Assembly (NCBI GenBank): GCA_964525185.1
Contig: CAZGFQ010000009.1
Span: forward strand, 5,393 to 69,392
Origin: JABHGY01 sp964525185
GTDB taxonomy: Bacteria; Fidelibacterota; Marinisomatia; Marinisomatales; UBA1611
Direction of reading: 5' to 3'
DNA length: 64,000 bases
Shown here: positions 1 to 8,860 of the stretch, piece after piece
How positions within the stretch are numbered: position 1 is the stretch's first letter
How the letters are laid out: every line of letters begins with the position of its first letter
Position numbers and translations under genes: made by a program
The notes under the pieces: model-generated
Database searches by the model: none
The model's input: the letters and a program-made list of their open reading frames with translations, nothing else
What the model was told of the DNA's origin: nothing

Positions 1-145
1 TTTTATGGACTAAATAATCAGCATCTTGCTTTTCATCATTTTCCGCCACTCCAAGCAAAACCACCAACCCTTGTTCAATTTCTCCAACAATGGATTGATT
101 CACGGTTACTTTCCCTTGCGAGCACCTTTGAATAACAGCAATCAT
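1..145 (-). CDS. dtd: D-aminoacyl-tRNA deacylase (Dtd), N-terminal part, cut by window edge
   Basis: Only the first 48 codons are present; the gene continues past base 1. The translation begins MIAVIQRCSQGKVTV and continues with GLVVLLGVAENDEKQDADYL, the typical start of the Dtd family, which removes D-amino acids wrongly loaded on tRNA. The ATG at 145-143 overlaps the TGA of dnaE (ATGA), so the two are probably translationally coupled. The catalytic GSQ and GP motifs cannot be fully judged because most of the protein lies outside the window. Identification rests on family recall of the N-terminal signature and is fairly secure. Confidence 0.85.
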   Translation of the reverse strand, partial: MIAVIQRCSQGKVTVNQSIVGEIEQGLVVLLGVAENDEKQDADYLVHK

Positions 146-3100
146 TCTATCCAAATATTATCTTTACCGTAAATATCTCTCAATTGTCTTAAGAATTCAC
201 GCTCTGTAGATACTTTTATATTATGTGCTAAAACACGTGTTGGCTTATGACCGTTTCCATTTGGTAAATGAAAGATAACACCACATTTCCCGGGGAATCG
301 ATGGGCTAATGAATAAACGTGTTCCACAGATTCAGCATTAGAAAATCCTGAATCAAATCGAATATTTAGTCGAGTAGATAATAAATCTCTGACTCTGTCA
401 ATTGGAATAATTTCATCTGCCAACATTTTAAAATCTGAAAAATCTGTATTATCGGATGGTTTTCCTTTTACAAAAACAACTTTCCCATCTTCCACTAAAT
501 CTTCGTATTTCCTATAACATTCACTAAATGCAACAATTTCTGCTCGTCCGCCTAAACAGTCTAAACTAAAAAAGGCCATTGGGTTATTTCGCCGATCATA
601 TCGCCGAGTGATTGATGTAATAAGTCCACCAACTGTAATTACATCATTTTTGGATAAGGTCATTTCACTTTCAAAATCTGCATTGGAAAATTCTTCTAAA
701 TCTTCTGCATGTTCCAATAATGGATGACCTGTTAAATATAACCCTAATACTTCTTTCTCTTTTGCTAAAGTGTCTTGTTCTGACCAATCAGCAACGTCCG
801 GTAGATTCGGTGTTCGAATTAAATCACTTTGGCCATCAGCATTCCCAAACATATCCACTTGATTTTGATCTTTTCCATTTTGCATCTGCTGACCATATTT
901 AATAGCATCATCCACAGCTTGAAACATTTGTGCCCTAGTGCCTTCAAAAGTGTCCATCGCACCTGCAAGGACAAGGCTTTCAAGTACTTTTTTATTTACT
1001 GTTCTTTGTTCTACCCTTGCGCATAAATCAAAGATAGAATCAAACGGTCCATTTTCTTCTCTATCTTCAACAATTTTTTCTAATGCTTTAAGGCCAACAT
1101 TTTTTATAGCATTTAACCCATAAGATATGGATTTTTCTCCAACCGGCTTAAAATGGACATCCGAAACATTGATATCTGGAAGATTAACTTCAATTCCGAA
1201 TTTTCTACATTCATTAATTAAAATTACTACACGATCTGTGGTTGTCATTTCGCTTGTTAAATTCGCAGATAAAAATTCTGCTGGATGATGCTCTTTTAGC
1301 CAAGCAGTTTGATAGGCGATATAAGCATAAGCCACCGAGTGACTTTTGTTAAATCCATACTGAGCAAATTTTTCAATTAACGCAAAAATATCACGTGCTT
1401 TTTTTGAAGAGATTTTTTTATTACCCGCACCTTTAACAAATTTAACTGACATTTCATCCATCAAAGATTTAATCTTTTTTCCCATAGCCCGTCGCATCAA
1501 ATCTGCTTCAGCCAATGTAAAGTCAGCAACTTCATGGGCAATTTGCATCACCTGCTCTTGGTACACGATAATCCCATACGTTTCTTTTAAGATGGGTTCC
1601 ATAATCGGGTGAGCGTATTCAATTCTTTTTTTCCCATGCTTTCGATCGATAAATTCTGAAATATTCTGCATAGGACCCGGACGGTACAAAGCATTCATAG
1701 CTACTAAATCTTCTAAAACAGTTGGCTTAAGTTTCTTAAGAAATTCCCTCATACCGGATGATTCAAACTGAAAAACGCCAATAGTAAATCCCTTTGCAAA
1801 AAGTTCATAAACTTTTTCATCATCCATCGGAATTTTTTCTATATCAACATCGATTCCTTTTTCTTTAATGAGTTTGACTGCTTTATCAATAACAGTAAGA
1901 TTCCTTAATCCAAGAAAATCCATCTTAAGCAACCCAAGCTCTTCAAGACCTTTCATATCATACTGACTCGTAACATCTCCAGTATTTGATTTATACAGTG
2001 GGACATAATCTGTTAATTCCCCAGGAACAACTACAACACCTGCAGCATGGGTTGATGCATGGCGATTCATTCCTTCGAGAATTTTTGATTGAGTAATTAA
2101 TTCTTTATAAGCACCATCTGCCATTTTTTGTAACTCGGGGCTCTTTTTTAAGGCACTATCAAGTGTAATATTTAATTCATTGGGAATGGCCTTCGCAACA
2201 CGGTCAACTTCATTATATGAAAAACCTAATACGCGGCCAACATCACGTACTACTTGCTTTGCCTTCATTTTACCAAAAGTGATAATTTGTGTTACAGAAT
2301 TTTCTCCATATTCACCTTTAATATAATCAATTACTTCGCCTCGACGTTCGATACAAAAGTCAATATCAATATCTGGCATACTAACACGGTCAGGATTTAA
2401 AAATCGTTCAAAAAGTAAATCGTGTTTTAAGGGATTAATATTTGTTATCCCAAGTGCATAAGACACTAAACTTCCTGCAGCAGATCCACGACCTGGACCA
2501 ACAGGGATTCCGTTATTTTTAGCATATTTTACAAAATCTGCTGTAATTAAAAAATATCCAGCATAGCCCATATTTTTTATAACCGCTAGTTCATGATCAA
2601 GGCGGTTTCTTGCATCAGGTGATATATCGCCCAACAATGATTCGGTTCCTGAATCAGATAAATGTTTTAAATAATCATCTGGATCCTGTGTGGGAGATCC
2701 TTCGGGAATCATATATTGTGGTAATAATAAGTTCCCAAATGTTAAATCCATGTCAATGCTATCAGCAATCCGTCGTGTATTTTCTAAAGCTCCCGAGTAA
2801 TCTTTAAATAAATGATGCATTTCATCTTGAGATTTAAAATAAAATTCAGGAGTGGCATATTTTAATCGCTTTGTATCTGTTTGAACAGCACCTGTCCCTA
2901 GACAAATATGAATATCATGCGCATTTGCATGATCTTTCTTTGAATAATGTGCATCATTTGTACAAACCATAGGTAACCCTAAATCAGCAGACAATTTTTG
3001 CATATTTTTAATATTTTCTGCTTCCTCGGGGATTCCATGATTTTGAATTTCTAAATAATACCTATCCGGAAAAATTTCAGAAAATTTTATTGCTATTTCA

Positions 3101-3576
3101 CGCGCACCCTTATAGTCACCTTTTAACATTTTTTCAGGGACAGCACCTTTTAAACAACCTGAGAGACAAATCAATCCCTCGCTATATTCTGCCAATAGAT
3201 CCATATCTATCCGCGGACGATAATAAAAGCCTTCTAAATATCCTGCCGTAACCAACTTCATGAGATTTCTGTAGCCAATATTATTTTGCGCTAAAAGGAT
3301 TAAATGATTATTCCCCCACCCGCTTTCAGCTGTAGTTTTTTTCTCAAAACGGCTCCCAACCGCAACATATACTTCACAACCAATAATAGGTTTTACACCT
3401 GCTTTCTTAGCCGATTTATAGTATGGGACAACGCTAAACATATTGCCATGTTCTGTTAAGGCAACAGAATCCATATTTAAGTCGCCAATCGTATTAACCA
3501 ATTGATCTACACGTTGTGCTCCATCCAGCAAACTATAGTCAGAATGATTATGAAGATGTACAAATTCAGATGTCAT
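142..3576 (-). CDS. dnaE: DNA polymerase III subunit alpha
   Basis: This is the replicative polymerase catalytic subunit, 1144 residues, close to the usual DnaE length of about 1160. The N-terminal PHP domain opens with HLHNHSDYSLLDGA (histidines 9 and 11 in the metal-site region). The polymerase core shows GPGRGSAAGSL at about 361-370 and the catalytic PDIDIDF at 401-407. A C-terminal OB-fold region follows (around 990-1060, ITVGGLITSITRRYDR). It is a DnaE1-type enzyme rather than PolC, since no exonuclease domain is inserted in PHP. The start overlaps the end of the UbiA-type gene by 11 bases and the stop overlaps dtd, so it sits in a tightly packed operon running from the yqhQ-like gene to dtd. 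Confidence 0.97.
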   Translation of the reverse strand: MTSEFVHLHNHSDYSLLDGAQRVDQLVNTIGDLNMDSVALTEHGNMFSVVPYYKSAKKAGVKPIIGCEVYVAVGSRFEKKTTAESGWGNNHLILLAQNNIGYRNLMKLVTAGYLEGFYYRPRIDMDLLAEYSEGLICLSGCLKGAVPEKMLKGDYKGAREIAIKFSEIFPDRYYLEIQNHGIPEEAENIKNMQKLSADLGLPMVCTNDAHYSKKDHANAHDIHICLGTGAVQTDTKRLKYATPEFYFKSQDEMHHLFKDYSGALENTRRIADSIDMDLTFGNLLLPQYMIPEGSPTQDPDDYLKHLSDSGTESLLGDISPDARNRLDHELAVIKNMGYAGYFLITADFVKYAKNNGIPVGPGRGSAAGSLVSYALGITNINPLKHDLLFERFLNPDRVSMPDIDIDFCIERRGEVIDYIKGEYGENSVTQIITFGKMKAKQVVRDVGRVLGFSYNEVDRVAKAIPNELNITLDSALKKSPELQKMADGAYKELITQSKILEGMNRHASTHAAGVVVVPGELTDYVPLYKSNTGDVTSQYDMKGLEELGLLKMDFLGLRNLTVIDKAVKLIKEKGIDVDIEKIPMDDEKVYELFAKGFTIGVFQFESSGMREFLKKLKPTVLEDLVAMNALYRPGPMQNISEFIDRKHGKKRIEYAHPIMEPILKETYGIIVYQEQVMQIAHEVADFTLAEADLMRRAMGKKIKSLMDEMSVKFVKGAGNKKISSKKARDIFALIEKFAQYGFNKSHSVAYAYIAYQTAWLKEHHPAEFLSANLTSEMTTTDRVVILINECRKFGIEVNLPDINVSDVHFKPVGEKSISYGLNAIKNVGLKALEKIVEDREENGPFDSIFDLCARVEQRTVNKKVLESLVLAGAMDTFEGTRAQMFQAVDDAIKYGQQMQNGKDQNQVDMFGNADGQSDLIRTPNLPDVADWSEQDTLAKEKEVLGLYLTGHPLLEHAEDLEEFSNADFESEMTLSKNDVITVGGLITSITRRYDRRNNPMAFFSLDCLGGRAEIVAFSECYRKYEDLVEDGKVVFVKGKPSDNTDFSDFKMLADEIIPIDRVRDLLSTRLNIRFDSGFSNAESVEHVYSLAHRFPGKCGVIFHLPNGNGHKPTRVLAHNIKVSTEREFLRQLRDIYGKDNIWIE

Positions 3577-4414
3577 AAATAGAACCTAGATAAATAGCCA
3601 GTAACCCAACGATAGTACTGAACTTTAATAATTTTGCGCCTCGGATAGCGCTTATTTTCCCTGGATTATTCTGCAATGAAACTACAACAACTCCTAAAGG
3701 AATCTCAACGCCCAAGATCAATAAAATCCCATAAAATAATCCGTATATATCTACAAAATATGGAATGAATGCACCTAAACCAACCAAACCCGATAGGAGT
3801 GTAACGAGATGAACGCTTTTGGATAATCCTGCAACAATTGGGTATGTCTTTAATCCGGCACTTTTGTCTCCTTCAATATCAGCAATATCTTTCACAAGTT
3901 CACGAATAAATGTTAATCCAAAAGCTAAAACTGAAGGTACAATCATGACCTTAATATGGCCAAAAGCTGCACCAGAAAATATAAATGTTAAACCAAGAAT
4001 AAGCGAAACAGTAATATTTCCCACAAGTGGTTGTCCTTTTAAAAAGCCACTATATAAAATCATTAAAGGAAGAGCAATCCCTATGGAAATAAGTTTTGCA
4101 TCAAAATTCAATTGAAATGAAATAATACTCCCCAATAAAAATAAAAAAACAGATATATAAAATGCGCCATCCCGCGATATAACACCTAGACTTAAGGGGC
4201 GGTTTGGGCGATTTATTTTATCAATTTTATAGTCAACAAAATCGTTGTACGCATTTGCTCCAGCATTATAACAGACAACAACACCCATTGCCATTGCAAT
4301 CAATAAAATATCCATATTAGGATTTACAATGAGAGATGTAAAATATACGGCAACTGCCCCCGTAATTAGGTTTAATGGCCTTAATAATTTTAATGTTGCC
4401 GTTAATTTATTCAT
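3566..4414 (-). CDS. UbiA-family prenyltransferase, resembling digeranylgeranylglyceryl phosphate synthase
   Basis: This is an integral membrane prenyltransferase of 282 residues with about eight hydrophobic segments. The two Asp-rich motifs that bind prenyl diphosphate through magnesium are visible: NDFVDYKID at 57-65 and DIADIEGDK at 176-184. The wording of both motifs (NAYNDFVDYKIDKINRPNRPL-like, and the D-I-x-D-x-E-G-D second motif) resembles the DGGGP synthase branch found in archaea and in FCB bacteria more than MenA or UbiA proper. The likely reaction is transfer of a geranylgeranyl group to a glycerol-phosphate ether lipid; the substrate is inferred. Menaquinone or another prenylation role cannot be excluded. 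It lies between prmC and dnaE and overlaps dnaE by 11 bases. Confidence 0.75.
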   Translation of the reverse strand: MNKLTATLKLLRPLNLITGAVAVYFTSLIVNPNMDILLIAMAMGVVVCYNAGANAYNDFVDYKIDKINRPNRPLSLGVISRDGAFYISVFLFLLGSIISFQLNFDAKLISIGIALPLMILYSGFLKGQPLVGNITVSLILGLTFIFSGAAFGHIKVMIVPSVLAFGLTFIRELVKDIADIEGDKSAGLKTYPIVAGLSKSVHLVTLLSGLVGLGAFIPYFVDIYGLFYGILLILGVEIPLGVVVVSLQNNPGKISAIRGAKLLKFSTIVGLLAIYLGSIYDI

Positions 4415-4423
4415 GATGAATTG

Positions 4424-5302
4424 CTAGATAATTTTAATAACCAATATTCTATCATCACCATTATAATCCTTCAATAATTCAACATTATTAAATCCACGGT
4501 CTTTAAAAAGATTCATCGCTTTTATTGGGTGATCATTTAATCCAACTTCTAGAATTAGCCAGCCGTCAGGCAAAATCCATTCATGAGATTTTTCTGCTAA
4601 TCGCCGATAAAATGTTAATCCATCCTGTTTATCAGTTAATGCCTCATGTGGCTCAAATTCCTTTACATCTTCCATGAGCGAATCCATCTCTTCTTGGGGA
4701 ATATAAGGTGGATTACAAATAATTATATGAGCAGGATTTTGAATAGAATGATTTAAAATATCATTGTGTTTGAATTTTACATTTTCAATAGAATGGTGGA
4801 TTTTATTTTTATGTGCAATTTGAAGTGCATCTTTAGATATATCAATTCCAACTACTTCAGCGTTTGGCCTTTCCTTTGCAACGGTAATTGCAATACAACC
4901 TGAACCTGTCCCAATATCAATAATATTTAATTTTTCCTTATCAGGTATTTTCTCTAATGAAATATCAATCAACCTTTCTGTTTCTGGTCTTGGAATTAAG
5001 ACAGATGGCGTTACGAAAAATGTTCGACCATAAAAATCTGTTGAACCAGTGATGTACTGTAATGGTTCATGAGAAATGCGCCTCTTTACCCACCCGCGAA
5101 GTATAGATAATTGAGATTGTGATAGGGTTTCTTCAAAACGAAGATACACATCCATTCTTGAACAATTGAGTAGAGATTGAAGTAGCCATTCAATTTCTGA
5201 TCTCGGGTTAGAAAATTTCTTTTCTTTATAATAGGTTTCTGCCCAATGAATCAGGTCGATGACTCGCCACGTTTTTGTTTTATCTTGGGCAGATAAAGAC
5301 AT
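4424..5302 (-). CDS. prmC: Peptide chain release factor N5-glutamine methyltransferase
   Basis: PrmC (HemK) methylates the glutamine of the GGQ motif in release factors. The protein has 292 residues with the N-terminal helical domain, PRPETE at 105-110, the SAM-binding stretch DIGTGSGCIA at 129-138 and the catalytic NPPY at 197-200. It directly follows prfA with no gap (prfA ends at 5303), the common prfA-prmC pairing, so its substrate is encoded by the gene before it. The start is an ATG at 5302. Family assignment is firm. Confidence 0.96.
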   Translation of the reverse strand: MSLSAQDKTKTWRVIDLIHWAETYYKEKKFSNPRSEIEWLLQSLLNCSRMDVYLRFEETLSQSQLSILRGWVKRRISHEPLQYITGSTDFYGRTFFVTPSVLIPRPETERLIDISLEKIPDKEKLNIIDIGTGSGCIAITVAKERPNAEVVGIDISKDALQIAHKNKIHHSIENVKFKHNDILNHSIQNPAHIIICNPPYIPQEEMDSLMEDVKEFEPHEALTDKQDGLTFYRRLAEKSHEWILPDGWLILEVGLNDHPIKAMNLFKDRGFNNVELLKDYNGDDRILVIKII

Positions 5303-6367
5303 TTATTCTGTATTCGCTAACAATTCTTGTTGTTCTGCCATTTTTAATTGTTCAATCAATTCAGTTATATCCCCATCTAATATTTCATTGAGTCTGTGGG
5401 TTGTAAAACTAATCCGATGATCTGTAACGCGCCCTTGCGGAAAGTTATAGGTTCGAATCTTGGCAGATCGATCGCCTGTAGAAACTAAACTTTTTCTTTC
5501 TGCTGCTCGTTCTTTAGCTATTTTTTCCTGTTCAGCTGCCAATAACCTTGATTTTAATACCTTTAATGCAGCTGCGCGATTTTTATGCTGGGACGACTCA
5601 TCTTGACATGTTACAACTAAACCTGTAGGAATATGAGTAATACGAATGGCAGATTCCGTCTTATTTACATGTTGCCCACCTGCACCACTTGCACGATAAG
5701 TGTCAATTTTCAAATCACCTTCATTTACATCAACATCAACATCCTTTGCTTCAGGCATTACGGCTACGGTGGCAGCAGATGTATGAACCCGACCGCTTGT
5801 TTCTGTCTTTGGGACGCGCTGAACACGGTGAACACCACTTTCATATTTCAGCATTCCGTACGCACCTCTTCCCTCCAAGGCGACAATTACTTCTTTGAAG
5901 CCACCAATCCCTGTTCCGTTAGATTGGATTACTTTTTGTTTCCAATTATTACGTTCTGCATAACGAGAATATAATCTATATAAATCAGCAGCAAATAATG
6001 CTGCTTCATCTCCACCCGTTCCAGCTCTTACCTCTAATATTAGATTTTTATCATCGTGCGGATCTTTGGGCAATAATAATAATTTAATTTGTTCTTCAAG
6101 CGATATTTGATCCTGCTCTAATGTTTCAATTTCTTCTTCCGCCATAAGCTTTAATTCTTCATCATCCCCATCAAGAAGTTCTTTGTCTTCTTTAATCTGG
6201 TCCAAAACTGATATATATTGTTTAGCAACAATAACAATTTCTTCTAATTGTTTTTGATCTTGAGCAAGTGTCTTTATTTTTTCAATATCAGTTACATTAT
6301 CTGGATCTGCCATTTGCTTTGACATATCATCATATTTCTCAATGATTGAAATAAGCTTCGTTTTCAT
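5303..6367 (-). CDS. prfA: Peptide chain release factor 1
   Basis: RF1 recognises UAA and UAG stop codons and releases the finished peptide. The protein has 354 residues. The GGQ motif is at 230-232 (GAGGQHVNKTES), and the codon-recognition tripeptide is PKT at 186-188 (RVQRVPKTETSGR), which fits the PxT pattern of RF1 rather than the SPF of RF2. A coiled N-terminal domain precedes it. The start overlaps the end of the yqhQ-like gene by 4 bases, and the next gene is prmC, which modifies the GGQ glutamine. Confidence 0.97.
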   Translation of the reverse strand: MKTKLISIIEKYDDMSKQMADPDNVTDIEKIKTLAQDQKQLEEIVIVAKQYISVLDQIKEDKELLDGDDEELKLMAEEEIETLEQDQISLEEQIKLLLLPKDPHDDKNLILEVRAGTGGDEAALFAADLYRLYSRYAERNNWKQKVIQSNGTGIGGFKEVIVALEGRGAYGMLKYESGVHRVQRVPKTETSGRVHTSAATVAVMPEAKDVDVDVNEGDLKIDTYRASGAGGQHVNKTESAIRITHIPTGLVVTCQDESSQHKNRAAALKVLKSRLLAAEQEKIAKERAAERKSLVSTGDRSAKIRTYNFPQGRVTDHRISFTTHRLNEILDGDITELIEQLKMAEQQELLANTE

Positions 6368-7332
6368 CCAATTGCCTCCGCAACATACTCTTTTCCAGAA
6401 ACATCATCAAACTTTTCACCAAACGCTTCTTTTAGTGCTTGAATGGCTACTTCTACCATTTCATCTTCAGGATGTCGGGTCGTTATATTTTGAAGCCAAA
6501 GACCTGGTTTTTTTAACACCTTAAAAAATAGGTTATTATTTTTGGCTGTTAATTTTATGACCTCATATCCAACTCCAGAAACAAATGGAATTAATGGTAA
6601 ATGAAATAAAAGGCGAATGGGTAACGATATCGTTCCCAAGAGTGATAGCACCACCATGTCAATTACAGCAAAAACTATGATTGCTGATAGAAGAACAATA
6701 AATAAAAAACTAGTTCCACATCGAGGATGTTGAGTTGGAAATGATTGAGCATTTTTAACACTAATCTCTTTGCCTGACTCAAAATTGTAAACAACTCTAT
6801 GTTCTGCACCGTGGTACTGGAATAATCTTCGGACATCAGATAATAATGATATTAATCCTAAATACACGACAAAAAATAAAATTCTAAAACTTCCTGAAAC
6901 TAAATTGAATGCTAATGCTTCTTTTTCTACATTTAATAATTTTGTAGTTATCCACATAGGAGCAACCATGAAAAGTAGGACGGCTAAACCAATGGAAAAG
7001 ATGGTTGTAAAAAAATTAGCAATTTTACCTGGTTCTTTTTCGCCTTCCTTCAAGGGAATAGCAATATCCGCAGACCACTGAAGTGTTCCCAATCCTATTT
7101 TCATTGCTTCGTATAGCGATGCCATCCCCCTTAGAATTGGTTTTTTCCAAAATGAAGATTTTTCTGTAATGGCTATAAAATCTTTCCGCTCTATTTGAAT
7201 ATTACCTTTTGGATCTCTAACTGCTGTTGCATAAGCGCCTGGAACGCGCATCATAACGCCTTCTATAACTGCTTGCCCTCCAACAAGAATCGTTGGTGCG
7301 GATGTTAATAATTGTATGAACCGGTTTCTCAT
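6364..7332 (-). CDS. DUF1385 (YqhQ-like) membrane protein
   Basis: The protein matches the DUF1385 family: GGQAVIEGVMMRVP near the N-terminus, four or more membrane segments, and the conserved FQYHGAEHRVVYNFESG and PRCGTSFLF stretches. Molecular function is unknown, although genes of this family often sit beside prfA or rpmE as here. I place the start at the ATG at 7332-7330, giving 322 residues. A longer frame runs back to 7449, but it would start inside rpmE and read through that gene's terminator hairpin (7337-7381), so the longer start is unlikely. The stop overlaps prfA by 4 bases. Confidence 0.85.
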   Translation of the reverse strand: MRNRFIQLLTSAPTILVGGQAVIEGVMMRVPGAYATAVRDPKGNIQIERKDFIAITEKSSFWKKPILRGMASLYEAMKIGLGTLQWSADIAIPLKEGEKEPGKIANFFTTIFSIGLAVLLFMVAPMWITTKLLNVEKEALAFNLVSGSFRILFFVVYLGLISLLSDVRRLFQYHGAEHRVVYNFESGKEISVKNAQSFPTQHPRCGTSFLFIVLLSAIIVFAVIDMVVLSLLGTISLPIRLLFHLPLIPFVSGVGYEVIKLTAKNNNLFFKVLKKPGLWLQNITTRHPEDEMVEVAIQALKEAFGEKFDDVSGKEYVAEAIG

Positions 7333-7336
7333 AGAT

Positions 7337-7381
7337 AAAAAAATGGCTTTGATAGCAGATAATCCACTCTCAAAGCCATTT
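7337..7381 (-). terminator. Rho-independent terminator after rpmE
   Basis: Bases 7342-7352 (aatggctttga) pair exactly with 7370-7380 (tcaaagccatt), an 11-base-pair stem with a 17-base loop. Read on the minus strand, the stem is followed by seven U residues (7337-7343 is an A run on the plus strand). It lies 13 bases after the rpmE stop and directly before the start chosen for the yqhQ-like gene. Confidence 0.8.
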
Positions 7382-7393
7382 ATATAAGTTTGG

Positions 7394-7645
7394 TTACTGA
7401 GCGTTACCGTATTTCTTTTGGAATTTCTCAATTCGTCCAGCAGTATCAACTAAGTTTTGCTGACCAGTGAAAAATGGATGAGATTTATCAGAAATTTCAA
7501 TTTTACACAAAGGATATTCATTCCCGTCATCCCAAACAATAGTTTCTTTTGTATCGACTGTAGATCGAGTAAGAAACGAATAATCACATGATGTATCTTT
7601 AAAAACAACCAATCGATATGATTCTGGATGTATTCCTTTTTTCAT
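7394..7645 (-). CDS. rpmE2: 50S ribosomal protein L31, type B
   Basis: This is ribosomal protein bL31 of 83 residues. It begins MKKGIHPESYRLVVFKD and carries the conserved SHPFFTGQQNLVDTAGRIEKF block. It lacks the zinc-binding cysteine pairs of type A L31 (only two scattered cysteines), and has the longer length of the zinc-independent type B form. A terminator hairpin follows it. Its position between rho and prfA is a widely conserved arrangement (rho-rpmE-prfA-prmC in Bacillus, for example). Confidence 0.95.
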   Translation of the reverse strand: MKKGIHPESYRLVVFKDTSCDYSFLTRSTVDTKETIVWDDGNEYPLCKIEISDKSHPFFTGQQNLVDTAGRIEKFQKKYGNAQ

Positions 7646-7657
7646 TTTTTGTCTCCT

Positions 7658-8860
7658 TTAGACAATCTGCCCTAAGGCAGATTTTACTTGTTCCAGTCCA
7701 TTCTGGATAATTTCAATATTAGTCGCAAAAGAAAATCTAATATAACCAGGGGCTCCAAATCCGTCTCCTGGTACTGTTACGACCTGTGCACAGCCTAGAA
7801 TATACTCAGAAATATCAAAAGAATCCTTTAAGATTTTCCCGTCTGCTTTTCGACCCAAATAGGATGAAAAATCTGCAAATGTATAAAATGCGCCACCGGG
7901 TATTTCACACTTTACACCTGGCAAATCATTTAACAATTGAACCATAACATTTCTTCGTTCTTTAAACTGATCTCGCATATCAGTTACACAAGTTTGATCT
8001 CCAGTAAGAGCTTCAATTGATGCTTTTTGGCCAATTGAGTTTGCACATGATGTTGCTTGCCCTTGAATTTTTGCCATCGCTTTAGTTAATACTTTATTTC
8101 CGGCAGTATAACCAATTCGCCAACCTGTCATAGCATATGTCTTTGACATGCTTAAACACGTTAATACTTCTGCGCCAATTTGATGATCTCGATTTATTTT
8201 TTCAGTGCTCACAAAAGATTGTTCATAAACAAGTCGTTCATAACATTCATCTGAAATAATAACCCAATTATGCTTAACGGCTAATTTAAGTAATCTTATA
8301 ACCGCTTTTTCACTCCAAACACCTCCTGTTGGATTCGATGGGGAATTCATAATAACACCTTTAATATTTGGCGTTATTTTTGATTCTAAATCATCATAAT
8401 CTGGCTCAAAATGCTTATTAGAGTCGGTCTTAACAAAGATAGGTTCTGCATCAGCTAATCGAACCATTTCAGGAAATGATACCCAATAAGGAGCAAAATT
8501 AATTACTTCATCCCCGCTTTGAAATAAAGCTTGGCATGCATTATACAAACTTTGCTTTTCACCATTTGAAACTAAAATTTGATCGGGTGTAAACTCTAAT
8601 TCATTTTCTCGTTTCAATTTTTCTATAATGGCCTCACGTAATTCTATCATTCCTGGACCAGCAGTGTATTTAGTATAGCCATCATCCATGGCTTTTTTAC
8701 CTGCTTTAATTATATGAGCTGGAGTATTAAAATCAGGTTCACCCACACCAAAATTTATGACTGGAATCCCCTTAGCTTTCATTTCGGCCGCACGTGTGGC
8801 CATCTGAAGCGTGAAAGATGGGTTAACCTTATGAACCCTATCTGATAGTTTAAAGGTCAA
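7658..8860 (-). CDS. Pyridoxal-phosphate aminotransferase, aspartate aminotransferase type (class I/II)
   Basis: This is a 400-residue fold-type I aminotransferase. Key features are NFGVGEPDFNTP at 36-47, MNSPSNPTG at 171-179, the ISDECYERL aspartate region at 202-210, and the PLP-binding lysine in SMSKTYAMTGWRIGY (Lys240). This wording matches the aspartate/prephenate aminotransferase group (AspB-like). The start is a TTG at 8860 that overlaps the TGA of the Cas6b-like gene (TTGA), so translation is probably coupled. It would interconvert aspartate and oxaloacetate with glutamate/2-oxoglutarate; exact substrate range is not readable from sequence. Confidence 0.9.
   Translation of the reverse strand: MTFKLSDRVHKVNPSFTLQMATRAAEMKAKGIPVINFGVGEPDFNTPAHIIKAGKKAMDDGYTKYTAGPGMIELREAIIEKLKRENELEFTPDQILVSNGEKQSLYNACQALFQSGDEVINFAPYWVSFPEMVRLADAEPIFVKTDSNKHFEPDYDDLESKITPNIKGVIMNSPSNPTGGVWSEKAVIRLLKLAVKHNWVIISDECYERLVYEQSFVSTEKINRDHQIGAEVLTCLSMSKTYAMTGWRIGYTAGNKVLTKAMAKIQGQATSCANSIGQKASIEALTGDQTCVTDMRDQFKERRNVMVQLLNDLPGVKCEIPGGAFYTFADFSSYLGRKADGKILKDSFDISEYILGCAQVVTVPGDGFGAPGYIRFSFATNIEIIQNGLEQVKSALGQIV

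Noticed and set aside
5440..5470. GGTTCGAATC, a T-arm-like sequence
   Set aside because: It lies inside prfA in frame (encoding the IRTYNF region) and no acceptor stem or anticodon arm surrounds it, so it is not a tRNA.
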